Notes under the pieces: generated by a model
The model's database searches: none
Told to the model about the DNA's origin: nothing
What the model saw: the letters and a program-made list of their open reading frames with translations, nothing else
Assembly: GCA_031973395.1 (NCBI GenBank)
Contig: DALYDD010000001.1
Coordinates: 1 to 64,000 of the forward strand
Direction: 5' to 3'
From: DALYDD01 sp031973395
Lineage (GTDB): Bacteria; Patescibacteriota; Minisyncoccia; Phycocordibacterales; CAIZLB01
DNA length: 64,000 bases
Shown here: positions 43,015 to 50,880 of the stretch, in pieces
Layout of the letters: each line of letters opens with the position of its first letter
Numbering within the stretch: position 1 is the stretch's first letter
Program-made: the position numbers and the translations under genes

Positions 43015-43662
43015 CTAGAACGTAAGCAAGAGTCCTCTTTCCACTACACGCGGACGTTCGAGATTACAACCCGAACTTCCTGCCCCTCCACCATATCCAT
43101 AACCATACCCACCCGTACCACCAGCAATAAGATCGGTATTATATCCGCGTGAGTCTATAGATGTTGATTCGGCACCAGTTGCGGGATCAAATCGTTTACC
43201 TACAGTTACATATGCACAAGCTCGGTAACTGCTATCATCAGGATCTCGAAAATCAATATAAAAAGTAGAAGTCGCCTCTGTTGCAGAGGGGCCGCACAAA
43301 CTATCGTCACAGACCTTACTGAAACCATAGACTTCACCACCTCCATCACCCGTACTACCTGAACCACATACCAAATGCAAATCTGGAGGGGTTGTGGTAC
43401 CAAAAGGACTTTCGCTTATAGTGAAGCCACTCGCATCCTTTCTATCCCAAAATAGGGTGCATTCCGCCGCACTATCTGCCGCATAAAAAGCTACCTGTGT
43501 ACCACTCCCCGAACTCGAGAGGAGAAGCTGTTTGATCAAGATATTCCCAACCGAAAATCCAATCGCCAAAAGCAAAGAGGAGACGAGCAGAGAGACAAAA
43601 AGAGTAAATGCCCTATTCTTTCCTTTTATTTTTTCCGCATATGCTTTAACGAGTTTTTTCAT
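43015..43662 (-). CDS. PilX-like minor pilin or pilus assembly protein
   Basis: This 215-residue protein has an N-terminal hydrophobic helix AFTLFVSLLVSSLLLAIGFS, resembling PilX-type pilins but without the canonical Glu5 of processed prepilins. A Cys-containing globular part (AADSAAECTLFW) follows, then a striking Gly/Tyr run (GGYGYGYGGG). It is last of four minor-pilin genes directly downstream of pilD. It probably sits in the priming complex or at the pilus tip. Confidence 0.75.
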   Translation of the reverse strand: MKKLVKAYAEKIKGKNRAFTLFVSLLVSSLLLAIGFSVGNILIKQLLLSSSGSGTQVAFYAADSAAECTLFWDRKDASGFTISESPFGTTTPPDLHLVCGSGSTGDGGGEVYGFSKVCDDSLCGPSATEATSTFYIDFRDPDDSSYRACAYVTVGKRFDPATGAESTSIDSRGYNTDLIAGGTGGYGYGYGGGAGSSGCNLERPRVVERGLLLTF

Positions 43663-43677
43663 AATAGATAAAATAAA

Positions 43678-44358
43678 TTAATTTGAAAAACTCTGGATTT
43701 TCCAATTGGTAAGATTCTCTCGCAACTTGAATTGATACATGCCTCCGGTCTGCGCCCATTTCATAAGCACCTCAACGGCTATTTCATGAGTGCCCGAAGA
43801 ATCACCTGGCGCTTCGTGAAAGGTAATTTCTCTCGTATAAATCGATGGCTTCAGATTACCAGCCCCTGTTTCGCCATATGTTCCATTGTCAACATTTACA
43901 TTCAGAAGAGCGCAGGTATTGCTCGGGCAAGCTTCAAGTTTATACCCACCTGCAGTTCGTACTAAAGAATACTTTTGCGGTGCAGGAGTCGAAGCATTAG
44001 CAAGAGCAGGAGCAGTTTCCAAGACCCCAGAGAGATATGTCATTTCCTGAAGCCATTCTGATGCTGAAATATTTCTAAAGGAATTGCGATCGCGAAGGTT
44101 TCTGATATGTTCAATTGATTCTTGGGCCAAATAATATGCAGTCATTTGATCTCGAGCAAAGAATGAGGTCCGTAAAGCCTGTGAGATGATGACAATGGGA
44201 CCAAGGACCGCAATAACAAGGATTGAAATAGCAACCAGGGATTCGACAATGGTAAAAGCTCCTGTTGTGGGTTTTGTGACCTTGTTCGCATCAGCACCTA
44301 CTGTGCCTATCTGCAGCTTCATATAATATTCTTTGATTTTGAGAATGGGATTTTTCAT
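43678..44358 (-). CDS. PilV-like minor prepilin
   Basis: The prepilin-type N-terminus is AFTIVESLVAISILVIAVLG, with Glu at the conserved fifth position after the cleavage site; the residue before the cut appears to be Gly in TTGAFTIVE. The leader is long (about 33 residues). The globular part has paired cysteines (LEACPSNTCALL). Length 226. It lies 15 bases from the PilX-like gene and nine bases after the PilW-like gene, so it is cotranscribed. Confidence 0.82.
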   Translation of the reverse strand: MKNPILKIKEYYMKLQIGTVGADANKVTKPTTGAFTIVESLVAISILVIAVLGPIVIISQALRTSFFARDQMTAYYLAQESIEHIRNLRDRNSFRNISASEWLQEMTYLSGVLETAPALANASTPAPQKYSLVRTAGGYKLEACPSNTCALLNVNVDNGTYGETGAGNLKPSIYTREITFHEAPGDSSGTHEIAVEVLMKWAQTGGMYQFKLRENLTNWKIQSFSN

Positions 44359-44366
44359 AAGAATAA

Positions 44367-45014
44367 TTAAATATTAAGCAGACGTTGTGATACAAAGGTC
44401 TGAATACTGAAATCCGAAATCTGGGTCTTATTAATGTAAGCTGTACCCTTGATCACGATAAAAATACCTGGCTGATCTACACCTTTGTCAGGAACGCTCG
44501 CATAAAAGTCCAAAGTTTTAATATCAACGTCCGTTGAGGTGATGATAAGTGTTTCATAATTGGCCGGGTTACTACAATCAGTAACATTAGATGGGCAATA
44601 ATATTTCATAATTCCTTTTCGACCATTTGCATCGGGATCTGAAAGCCAATACTGAACCGCCCGCGGAGAACCAGAGATAGTCGACATAAAACTCATGATC
44701 CGTTCTGGCGATGAAGGGGTGCAGTTTGGTATCTCATTACCAACAATAATTGTTTGCACACTCATATCACAGGTATATTTAAAGCCGGTTTTCAAGTCTC
44801 TCACCATACTTTCGATAGCAGAACTCAGGTTATTTGATACAGAGTTGATGGCGAGGGTCTTTTTATTTCCGTCAATAATAGAAAGGAGTGCGCCCAACAC
44901 AATAACCATAACCACCAAAAACAGAGCTACAGAGACCATGACTTCAATCAAAGTGAAAGCACTTTTGGCTTTGCTATGGAAAAGTTTTATATTATTGTAC
45001 GGAATTTTCTTCAT
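44367..45014 (-). CDS. PilW/PilJ-like minor prepilin
   Basis: A prepilin with SAFTLIEVMVSVALFLVVMV after an 18-residue basic leader and the conserved Glu5. The mature part contains cysteines (YTCDMS, IPNCTPSS, YYCPSNVTDC) likely forming disulfides. It probably takes part in initiating pilus assembly. Length 215. It is seven bases downstream of the FimT-like gene. Confidence 0.82.
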   Translation of the reverse strand: MKKIPYNNIKLFHSKAKSAFTLIEVMVSVALFLVVMVIVLGALLSIIDGNKKTLAINSVSNNLSSAIESMVRDLKTGFKYTCDMSVQTIIVGNEIPNCTPSSPERIMSFMSTISGSPRAVQYWLSDPDANGRKGIMKYYCPSNVTDCSNPANYETLIITSTDVDIKTLDFYASVPDKGVDQPGIFIVIKGTAYINKTQISDFSIQTFVSQRLLNI

Positions 45015-45021
45015 ATATTAA

Positions 45022-45693
45022 TTATTGATTGACACATGCTGGATATGGACTGAAAACATTCTCCACATGAATTTGTCCGGTAGATTCAACTACAATCGCT
45101 CGACAGTTATTGCCCGCCAAAGTATTTACCACGATATAAGCCGGACCTTTGACAATCGGCGGGTTGGTATTTACCACAAACGAAGCCTCTGGATTAGGTC
45201 GCTTGAACAAAATACTTAATTCAGTCTTAGCGGTATCAGCAGTGCTTGTGCAGGGATGCCCTGCACCCGGAGCATGGGCGGCACAAATTGCCACAATCTT
45301 ACTTCCGTTTTGTTTCTGAAAATCATACGTCGCAAATGTTTCTGCACCGAGATCATATGTCTTGTCATCATCTTTATCATTAAACAAAACCAATTGCTCG
45401 GGATTATTCATATTTACATAAATACCGAAACCGCCTTTGAAGTCATTTGGATTCCCTGCCCCTATTTCCGCACGCACACCAATACCATAGGCCTGGGCCT
45501 CACGAATAGCTAGAGCAATCTCATATGCAAGATTAGTAATCAGAATATTATTGCTCAATTCTTTTTGATTCCACAAAGCCACAGACATGATAACTGTGAA
45601 TATTCCGATCACAACAATCAATTCCACAATAGTGAAGCCCCTCTTGAGATTTGTGAGAATATTCTTCACTTTAAATAGATTCTTTATACACAT
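45022..45693 (-). CDS. FimT/GspH-like minor prepilin
   Basis: From MCIKNLFKV, about 223 residues with the prepilin helix RGFTIVELIVVIGIFTVIMS and Glu5. The GspH/FimT type is suggested by the following NLAYEIALAIREAQAYGIGV, a helix typical of that family. A TTG start nine codons earlier is less likely. In some bacteria FimT-type pilins bind DNA during uptake, which fits the presence of comF nearby. It follows pilD on the same strand. Confidence 0.8.
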   Translation of the reverse strand: MCIKNLFKVKNILTNLKRGFTIVELIVVIGIFTVIMSVALWNQKELSNNILITNLAYEIALAIREAQAYGIGVRAEIGAGNPNDFKGGFGIYVNMNNPEQLVLFNDKDDDKTYDLGAETFATYDFQKQNGSKIVAICAAHAPGAGHPCTSTADTAKTELSILFKRPNPEASFVVNTNPPIVKGPAYIVVNTLAGNNCRAIVVESTGQIHVENVFSPYPACVNQ

Positions 45694-45726
45694 AATAGGA
45701 AAACATTCAACGCTGTTCAAATTCGA

Positions 45727-46662
45727 TCAAACACTGAATATAAACAAATTATACCCTAAAACATAGACAGTGAGGAGGCCTAAAATGAGAAAAGGTGCAA
45801 AAGGTACCTCGCTTTTGAAATTGAGATTTGGAATATAACCTTTGCGGATGAGATATTTACCATAAGGAGAGCGACTAAACACATAAAAGAGATACAGAGC
45901 AGCAAAAACGATGAGGGCATAATAATGAATAAAATAAGCGCTGAGTGCTGCTGTTGTTGCGATAATAGTCAGTCGGCGCAGATGAGAAGTTTCTGGTCTA
46001 CAAATAAGTATGAGGATTGAAAAGAGTGCCCCAAACCAGAACCCAAAAATGATAGCTGTTCCCCCGGCCGAGAGCCCGAGCATCCAGCCAATTCCTAAAG
46101 CTAATTTTGCATCTCCCAACCCCATCCATGTGCCACGAGACAAGAGCCAAATCAAGTAAAAAGGCAAAGCGAGGATAATCCCAGCCAATATTACCCACCA
46201 ACTAAGGGCACCTATGATGATTTGTGAGATTAAAGCCAGTAATGCGAATAAAAATACCGCAGGATCCGGAATAATTTTATGTCGGATATCATATGCTGTC
46301 ATTGCAACCAAAAGTGAAACTATGGCACAGTCGACAACCATCTTTATTGCGATAATCAATGCATTATGCTGAATGAGAGGTGCATTATGCCAATATACAA
46401 AGACGAATAAACAAGCCGTCGCGACTTCTACCAAAATATACTGTACAGAAATCTTTGACTTGCACGTTCGACACCGGCCACCAAAACACAAATAACTAAG
46501 AGCCGGGATTAGATCAAGTCCACGCAGGGTTCTCCCACAAGAAAAACATTGTGATCTGCCCCCTAAACCTTTGCCTGTATTGTACCTAAGGATGACAACA
46601 TTCAGAAAACTACCGATAATCAAGCCAAGAATAGCAAAAAAGATGATAAGGAATATATCCAT
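45727..46662 (-). CDS. pilD: Prepilin peptidase and N-methyltransferase
   Basis: This inner-membrane aspartic protease cleaves prepilin leaders and methylates the new N-terminus. The 311-residue protein has a zinc-binding pair of CxxC motifs (CFSCGRTL and CRTCKSKIS) in the first loop. The catalytic aspartates lie in YDIRHKIIPD and GLGDAKLALG, and about eight spans are present. TATAAT (46671-46676) eight bases upstream predicts an independent leaderless start. It lies between the two larger pilin genes and the four minor pilins. Confidence 0.95.
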   Translation of the reverse strand: MDIFLIIFFAILGLIIGSFLNVVILRYNTGKGLGGRSQCFSCGRTLRGLDLIPALSYLCFGGRCRTCKSKISVQYILVEVATACLFVFVYWHNAPLIQHNALIIAIKMVVDCAIVSLLVAMTAYDIRHKIIPDPAVFLFALLALISQIIIGALSWWVILAGIILALPFYLIWLLSRGTWMGLGDAKLALGIGWMLGLSAGGTAIIFGFWFGALFSILILICRPETSHLRRLTIIATTAALSAYFIHYYALIVFAALYLFYVFSRSPYGKYLIRKGYIPNLNFKSEVPFAPFLILGLLTVYVLGYNLFIFSV

Positions 46663-46704
46663 ACAGTGTTATTATACCGAAAGCCTGCCGAATACCAAAG
46701 AAAA

Positions 46705-47187
46705 CTAGTTACAACGACTGGTAGTCAAATTAATAATCGTTGCCTGTGCTGCCCCCGTACTATCAACACACCAAGCAGAACTATCTCCTAGAGTTGCTGA
46801 AAAAGCCCAACTAGTTGCAGAAATGGCACAACTTGTTGATGCAGTAGAACCGACTTTTGTGTTGATCGAGGTTATGGCATTTCTCAAGGAACCTGTGACT
46901 GAAGTTGAACCGAATAGATTTGTTGTTGTAGCAGTGCCACATTTTGACGTCGCCCCGTAATCTGCCGTGTGAACTGGTCCATACGATGAGCCATTGTTTG
47001 CATAAAATAATTCAGCCTGACCGCGCATAGATGACATTGTTGATTTAATTGAAGCACTATCCCCTCTTTTTCTTGAAGTACCAAGTGAGGCCATTACAAT
47101 TGCAGCTAACAAACCGATTAGCGCGATAACTACGAGAAGTTCAAGTAAAGTGAAACCTGAAACTTTTTTATTATTTTTTATGAACAT
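46705..47187 (-). CDS. Type IV pilin
   Basis: This 160-residue prepilin has a short basic leader and the helix SGFTLLELLVVIALIGLLAA. The globular domain is Ser/Thr-rich with four cysteines and ends AWCVDSTGAAQATII..SRCN, a tail shared with the neighbouring pilin and with the secreted protein at 736-2172. It is a paralogue of the gene at 47313-47762 and may be an alternative or minor subunit. Confidence 0.9.
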   Translation of the reverse strand: MFIKNNKKVSGFTLLELLVVIALIGLLAAIVMASLGTSRKRGDSASIKSTMSSMRGQAELFYANNGSSYGPVHTADYGATSKCGTATTTNLFGSTSVTGSLRNAITSINTKVGSTASTSCAISATSWAFSATLGDSSAWCVDSTGAAQATIINLTTSRCN

Positions 47188-47256
47188 ATCTTTGATTATA
47201 CACCAAGCAATTTCTATGACTAGATATTATTCAAAATGCCTGTGTACAAATTATGA

Positions 47257-47297
47257 AAAAATAAAACAGCGCACCGTTAAGTGCACTGTTTTATTTT
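47257..47297 (-). terminator. Intrinsic terminator of the major pilin gene
   Basis: AAAATAAAACAGTGCAC and GTGCGCTGTTTTATTTT pair on the minus strand with one G-U. The AAAATAAAA base matches other terminators and repeat-element arms in this window. Confidence 0.85.
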
Positions 47298-47312
47298 CAG
47301 ACTAAACTGAAA

Positions 47313-47762
47313 CTAGTTACAAGCAGCAACTGATGTTACAAAACTTGAAGTTGAAAGGGCATTTCCTTTACTATCAACACAGAAGTGAGTTGATGAACCT
47401 GAAGGCATTGGAGATGACACCGCCCATGCAGTCGCATTTGAGTGACATGAAAGACTCATACCTGTTCCGTTCTGAGATTCAGCACCTGCAATCAATGTAG
47501 TCAAAGCAGTCGAAGTTGTAGCTCCGAAGAGGTGGTTACCAGATGTACAGACTGATGCAGTCGGACCATATGAGTTACCGTTACCCGAATAATACAATTC
47601 TGCCTGCGCTCGCATGTTTGAGAGCGTTGCCTGAACCGCCGCATCCTGACCCTTTGTTCGAGCTGAAGTAAGGGATGCCAAGACAACAGATGAGAGAATA
47701 CCGATGATGGCGATAACCACCAAAAGTTCAATCAATGTAAAACCTTTCTGTAATTTTTTCAT
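47313..47762 (-). CDS. pilA: Type IV pilin, probable major subunit
   Basis: This 149-residue prepilin has leader MKKLQKG and helix FTLIELLVVIAIIGILSSVV with Glu5. The body carries SARTKGQDAAVQATLSNMRAQAELYYSGNG, a common arrangement in CPR pilins, and ends STHFCVDSKGNAL..VAACN with a C-terminal disulfide loop. It has its own promoter region, a leader of about 85 bases and a strong terminator, which fits high expression as the main fibre subunit. Assignment as major pilin is by inference. Confidence 0.88.
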   Translation of the reverse strand: MKKLQKGFTLIELLVVIAIIGILSSVVLASLTSARTKGQDAAVQATLSNMRAQAELYYSGNGNSYGPTASVCTSGNHLFGATTSTALTTLIAGAESQNGTGMSLSCHSNATAWAVSSPMPSGSSTHFCVDSKGNALSTSSFVTSVAACN

Positions 47763-47987
47763 TTTTATAAATTTATAATTAACGTTAATCTAAAATTCTA
47801 ATTTTCTAATCAAACCTACTGATCTCTAAAGATCCCCGTAAGGTTGTCTAATTATAGCAGTTAGATTGCATAATGGATTAAAGTTAAAAATATTCTTGTG
47901 GATAAATAAATCATTCTAAATATAAAACCTCTTAGAACCTTGCGGAGAAGCTTGGCTTCGAGCAGGAGCAGTATTTTTAGCAAAGAG
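47763..47987 (-). promoter_or_regulatory. Upstream region of the major pilin gene
   Basis: On the minus strand a TATAAT box lies about 90 bases before the pilin ATG, giving a leader unlike the leaderless neighbours. A GATCT/AGATC hairpin lies in the leader. Farther upstream a GAAGC-TTG-GCTTC hairpin borders repeat element C. No reading frame of interest is present. Confidence 0.5.
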
Positions 47988-48080
47988 AAAAATAAAAACA
48001 ACCTCTTCGTGCTGTCCTCGGTTTCGATAAAGGTTACTTAATCGACCTGCGGAGGCACTTCAGAGGTTGTTTTTATTTTT
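47988..48080 (-). repeat. Core-in-hairpin 3'-end element, copy C
   Basis: Perfect 19-base arms (47988-48006 and 48062-48080; AAAAATAAAAACAACCTCT and its complement) enclose a 55-base core. Read on the minus strand the core begins GAAGTGCCTCCGCAGG and ends GAGGACAGCACGA. It differs from copy B at only a few bases. The element starts at the last base of the pilC stop codon and its outer stem ends in a T-rich run, so it doubles as pilC's terminator. Confidence 0.9.
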
Positions 48081-49285
48081 TAGAAGCTGGCAGAAATATT
48101 GTAAATAGGAATCAAAACTGATGCGAGGAGAACACCTACTCCCAAACCAAGAAGCACGATCATGGCAGGTTCAATCAAATCAACCAAAGTGTCTACGGCC
48201 TGCATTACTTCTCGCTGATAGAATTTCGCCAATGTCTTCAAAATATTTCCGAGTTCACCGGATTCTTCACCAATTTTCATCATTTGAATCATGATACCTG
48301 GAATTTCGGGATACTTTGACATCGCATCAGAGAGCGACATACCACCTTTTACATCATCGAGACTTTTTATAATAATATCTTCGAAAATTTTATTATCAAC
48401 AACGGTCGAAGTGAGCTCCATCGATTTGATGACAGGGACACCGCTCGAAAGCATGGTATTGAAGTTATCTGCAATACGTGAGAGGTATAGTTTTCTAAAC
48501 AAATTTCCAATATAAGGGAAATGGATCTTGAAGCTCGAAATAGCGTATTTACCTTGGTCTGTAAAGCTATATCTCCAGAGAACGAAGCCGAGACCAATCA
48601 AGACAATGAGCATTGGAACCCACCAATTAACCATGAAATTACTGAGACCGATAACGATTTTTGTATAGATCGGTATTTCTTGTCCACCATCGACGAGAAT
48701 CTTGCTGATCTTTGGAATAACCACGGTAAGCATAAGGGTCATCACCGCAACGAAGGTAAAGATAACGAAGGCGGGATAGATCAAAGAGTTCTTTACCTTG
48801 CTCGTAACCTCGTAGTTTCGATCCAAATAATCTGCAAGAAATTGGAATGTCTCATCGAGTTTTCCGGATTCTTCTCCGGCTTTGACCATATTCACATAGA
48901 AGTTTGAAAAAACTTTTGGATGCTTTGCAAGCGCCGCTGAAATCGCACTACCCCCTTGGATATCATCAGAAACTTGTGTCAAAACTATACGAAGAGGCTT
49001 ATTTTCAGCTTCAGTTGAGAGTAGGCGAAAAATTCGAAGCGCCGATACCTGAGAAGAAAACAAAGTGGCCATCTGTCTCGAGAGAATCACCACATCCTTC
49101 TGCTTTACTCGCTGAAAAAGCCCAAGATCTTTGTTCAAAATCCCCACATCATCTGCAGGATGGATTGAGACCAATGTTAGATTTCTACGCTGAAGCGAGT
49201 TAACAGCAATATCTATAGTTTGTGCATCAATAGACCCATCTTCTTGGACACCGGACTGATTAACGACTTTATATTTGAATAACAT
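48080..49285 (-). CDS. pilC: Type IV pilus inner-membrane platform protein
   Basis: PilC/GspF forms the membrane platform on which the PilB and PilT motors act. The 401-residue protein has two repeats of the GspF domain, each with FSNFYVNMVKAGEESGKLDETF-type and IMIQMMKIGEESGELGN-type signatures, and three spans. The start MLFKYKVVNQSGVQ is typical. It lies 13 bases downstream of pilT. Its stop codon abuts repeat element C. Confidence 0.96.
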   Translation of the reverse strand: MLFKYKVVNQSGVQEDGSIDAQTIDIAVNSLQRRNLTLVSIHPADDVGILNKDLGLFQRVKQKDVVILSRQMATLFSSQVSALRIFRLLSTEAENKPLRIVLTQVSDDIQGGSAISAALAKHPKVFSNFYVNMVKAGEESGKLDETFQFLADYLDRNYEVTSKVKNSLIYPAFVIFTFVAVMTLMLTVVIPKISKILVDGGQEIPIYTKIVIGLSNFMVNWWVPMLIVLIGLGFVLWRYSFTDQGKYAISSFKIHFPYIGNLFRKLYLSRIADNFNTMLSSGVPVIKSMELTSTVVDNKIFEDIIIKSLDDVKGGMSLSDAMSKYPEIPGIMIQMMKIGEESGELGNILKTLAKFYQREVMQAVDTLVDLIEPAMIVLLGLGVGVLLASVLIPIYNISASF

Positions 49286-49298
49286 AGGTATACAGAAA

Positions 49299-50372
49299 TT
49301 ATATCAAACGTTCGAGCACTTTTGGATTAAGAGATCGCTGGTAAGCATTTTCGATACTAATCTCCCCTCTGCGGACGAGATCAGCCAGACAACGATTCAT
49401 GTCTATCATACCCTCGGCAATACCTGTCTCAATCACTGTATTGATTTCATGTGTCCTTTTTTCACGAATCAAGTTTCCAACCGCGGCATTGGCGACAAGT
49501 AATTCATATGCAGGAATCTGGCCGCCAGAAATACGTGGGACAAGTCTTTGTGAAAAGATTCCAGACAAAGCACTAGCAAGCTGTACGCGGATCTGGTCCT
49601 GTTGATTTGCAGGGAATGTATCAATAATACGATCAATGGTCTGGGCCGCAGAGTTTGTATGAAGCGTAGAGAAGACCAAGTGGCCAGTTTCTGCAGCTGT
49701 AATAGCGGCCGCCATTGTTTCGTGATTACGCATCTCACCCACCAAGATCACATTCACATCTTGTCGCAAAGCTTCAACCAAAGCATTTTCAAATGTATTA
49801 GTGTCGATACCGATTTCTCGTTGATCAATAATACTTTTCTTTTGTTCATATAGATATTCAACAGGATCCTCAATCGTGACAATATGTTCTGATCTCTCCT
49901 GATTGATGAGCTCAATGAGCGCTGCAAGCGTCGTAGTCTTTCCTTGTCCCACCGGACCAACCACCAAAAAGAACCCTTGCTTCTTTCGGGCAAAAGATTC
50001 GAGAGCGGCAGGTAAACCTAAATCAGTTACATTTTTAATCTGTTTTGGAATAAGTCGAAGGGCTACACCGAAACTTCCTTGCTGAATAAATGCATTACCT
50101 CGAAAACGAGCAAGGTCTTTGAATTGATATGAAAAATCATGTTCTTTGGACGATATAAACTTCTCAAGACCCGTGTCTCCAATTAAATATCTGAGCATTC
50201 CTTCAATATCTTGGTGCGTAAGCGGGGCTTTTTTTACCAAAGGCAAAAGCATACCAGAGGTTCTAATGGTTGGATGACGGCCTTCTGATAAGTGAAGGTC
50301 GGAGGCACCCTCTTTGTACACAGTGTCTAACAATTCTTCGATAAGTGTTTTGTAATCTGTTTTTTCGCTCAT
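49299..50372 (-). CDS. pilT: Type IV pilus retraction ATPase
   Basis: This hexameric ATPase depolymerises the pilus. The 357-residue protein has the N-terminal PAS-like part (DLHLSEGRHPTIRTSG), Walker A GPVGQGKTTT (Gln in place of the usual Ser), the Asp box EDPVEYLYEQ, Walker B VILVGEMRNHETM and the His box TGHLVFSTLHTNSA. The AIRNLIRE-like motif appears as AVGNLIREKRTHE. It lies between CheY-like and pilC genes. Confidence 0.96.
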   Translation of the reverse strand: MSEKTDYKTLIEELLDTVYKEGASDLHLSEGRHPTIRTSGMLLPLVKKAPLTHQDIEGMLRYLIGDTGLEKFISSKEHDFSYQFKDLARFRGNAFIQQGSFGVALRLIPKQIKNVTDLGLPAALESFARKKQGFFLVVGPVGQGKTTTLAALIELINQERSEHIVTIEDPVEYLYEQKKSIIDQREIGIDTNTFENALVEALRQDVNVILVGEMRNHETMAAAITAAETGHLVFSTLHTNSAAQTIDRIIDTFPANQQDQIRVQLASALSGIFSQRLVPRISGGQIPAYELLVANAAVGNLIREKRTHEINTVIETGIAEGMIDMNRCLADLVRRGEISIENAYQRSLNPKVLERLI

Positions 50373-50408
50373 GTGATTTTGTACTATTATTTATTTCTTC
50401 TATTTATA

Positions 50409-50816
50409 TTATGCCCGCATGCCATGATGCTTATTAGCAAGCATTCGCAAAACCTCGGTCACGACTTCAGACGGAATAGTTGTAGCTTTTACAATATACC
50501 CATCAATACCGAGCCGCTTGGCTTTTTCTATATCGCTCGATTGTCCTTGATTACTCAAAATCAAAACAGTGGCGTTTTTGGCAAGATCAAGTTTGCGCAT
50601 ATTTTCGAGCATTTCCAAACCGTCCATAATAGGCATGACAATATCAAGGACGATCGCATCCGGTACTAATCCACCCTTCAATAGATCGAGAGCGTATTTG
50701 CCGTCCCCTGCTGTATTAACCTCAAAATGCTCTTTTTGGAACTTGATTGAATACATGTTCAAAAGAAACTTATCGTCATCTACAATGAGAATTTTGTATG
50801 GTGCACCTTCAGTCAT
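50409..50816 (-). CDS. CheY-like single-domain response regulator
   Basis: This 135-residue receiver has the acidic pair LIVDDDKF, the phospho-acceptor Asp in AIVLDIVMPIMDG, ILSNQGQ for the Thr/Ser position and Lys in GYIVKATTIP. There is no output domain, so it acts by protein contact. Its position between pilB and pilT suggests it controls pilus extension and retraction, as PilG/PilH-type regulators do in twitching bacteria. No cognate kinase gene is adjacent. Confidence 0.93.
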   Translation of the reverse strand: MTEGAPYKILIVDDDKFLLNMYSIKFQKEHFEVNTAGDGKYALDLLKGGLVPDAIVLDIVMPIMDGLEMLENMRKLDLAKNATVLILSNQGQSSDIEKAKRLGIDGYIVKATTIPSEVVTEVLRMLANKHHGMRA

Positions 50817-50880
50817 ATATATTGTTCTTTAGGCTAAGTGTATCATAACCCCGGGCAATTATCCGCAAGGAGCCTGTTGA

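Noticed and set aside
37822..48080. Retron or group II intron explanation for elements A-C
   Set aside because: There is no reverse transcriptase gene, no domain V-like hairpin, and the elements are under 105 bases.
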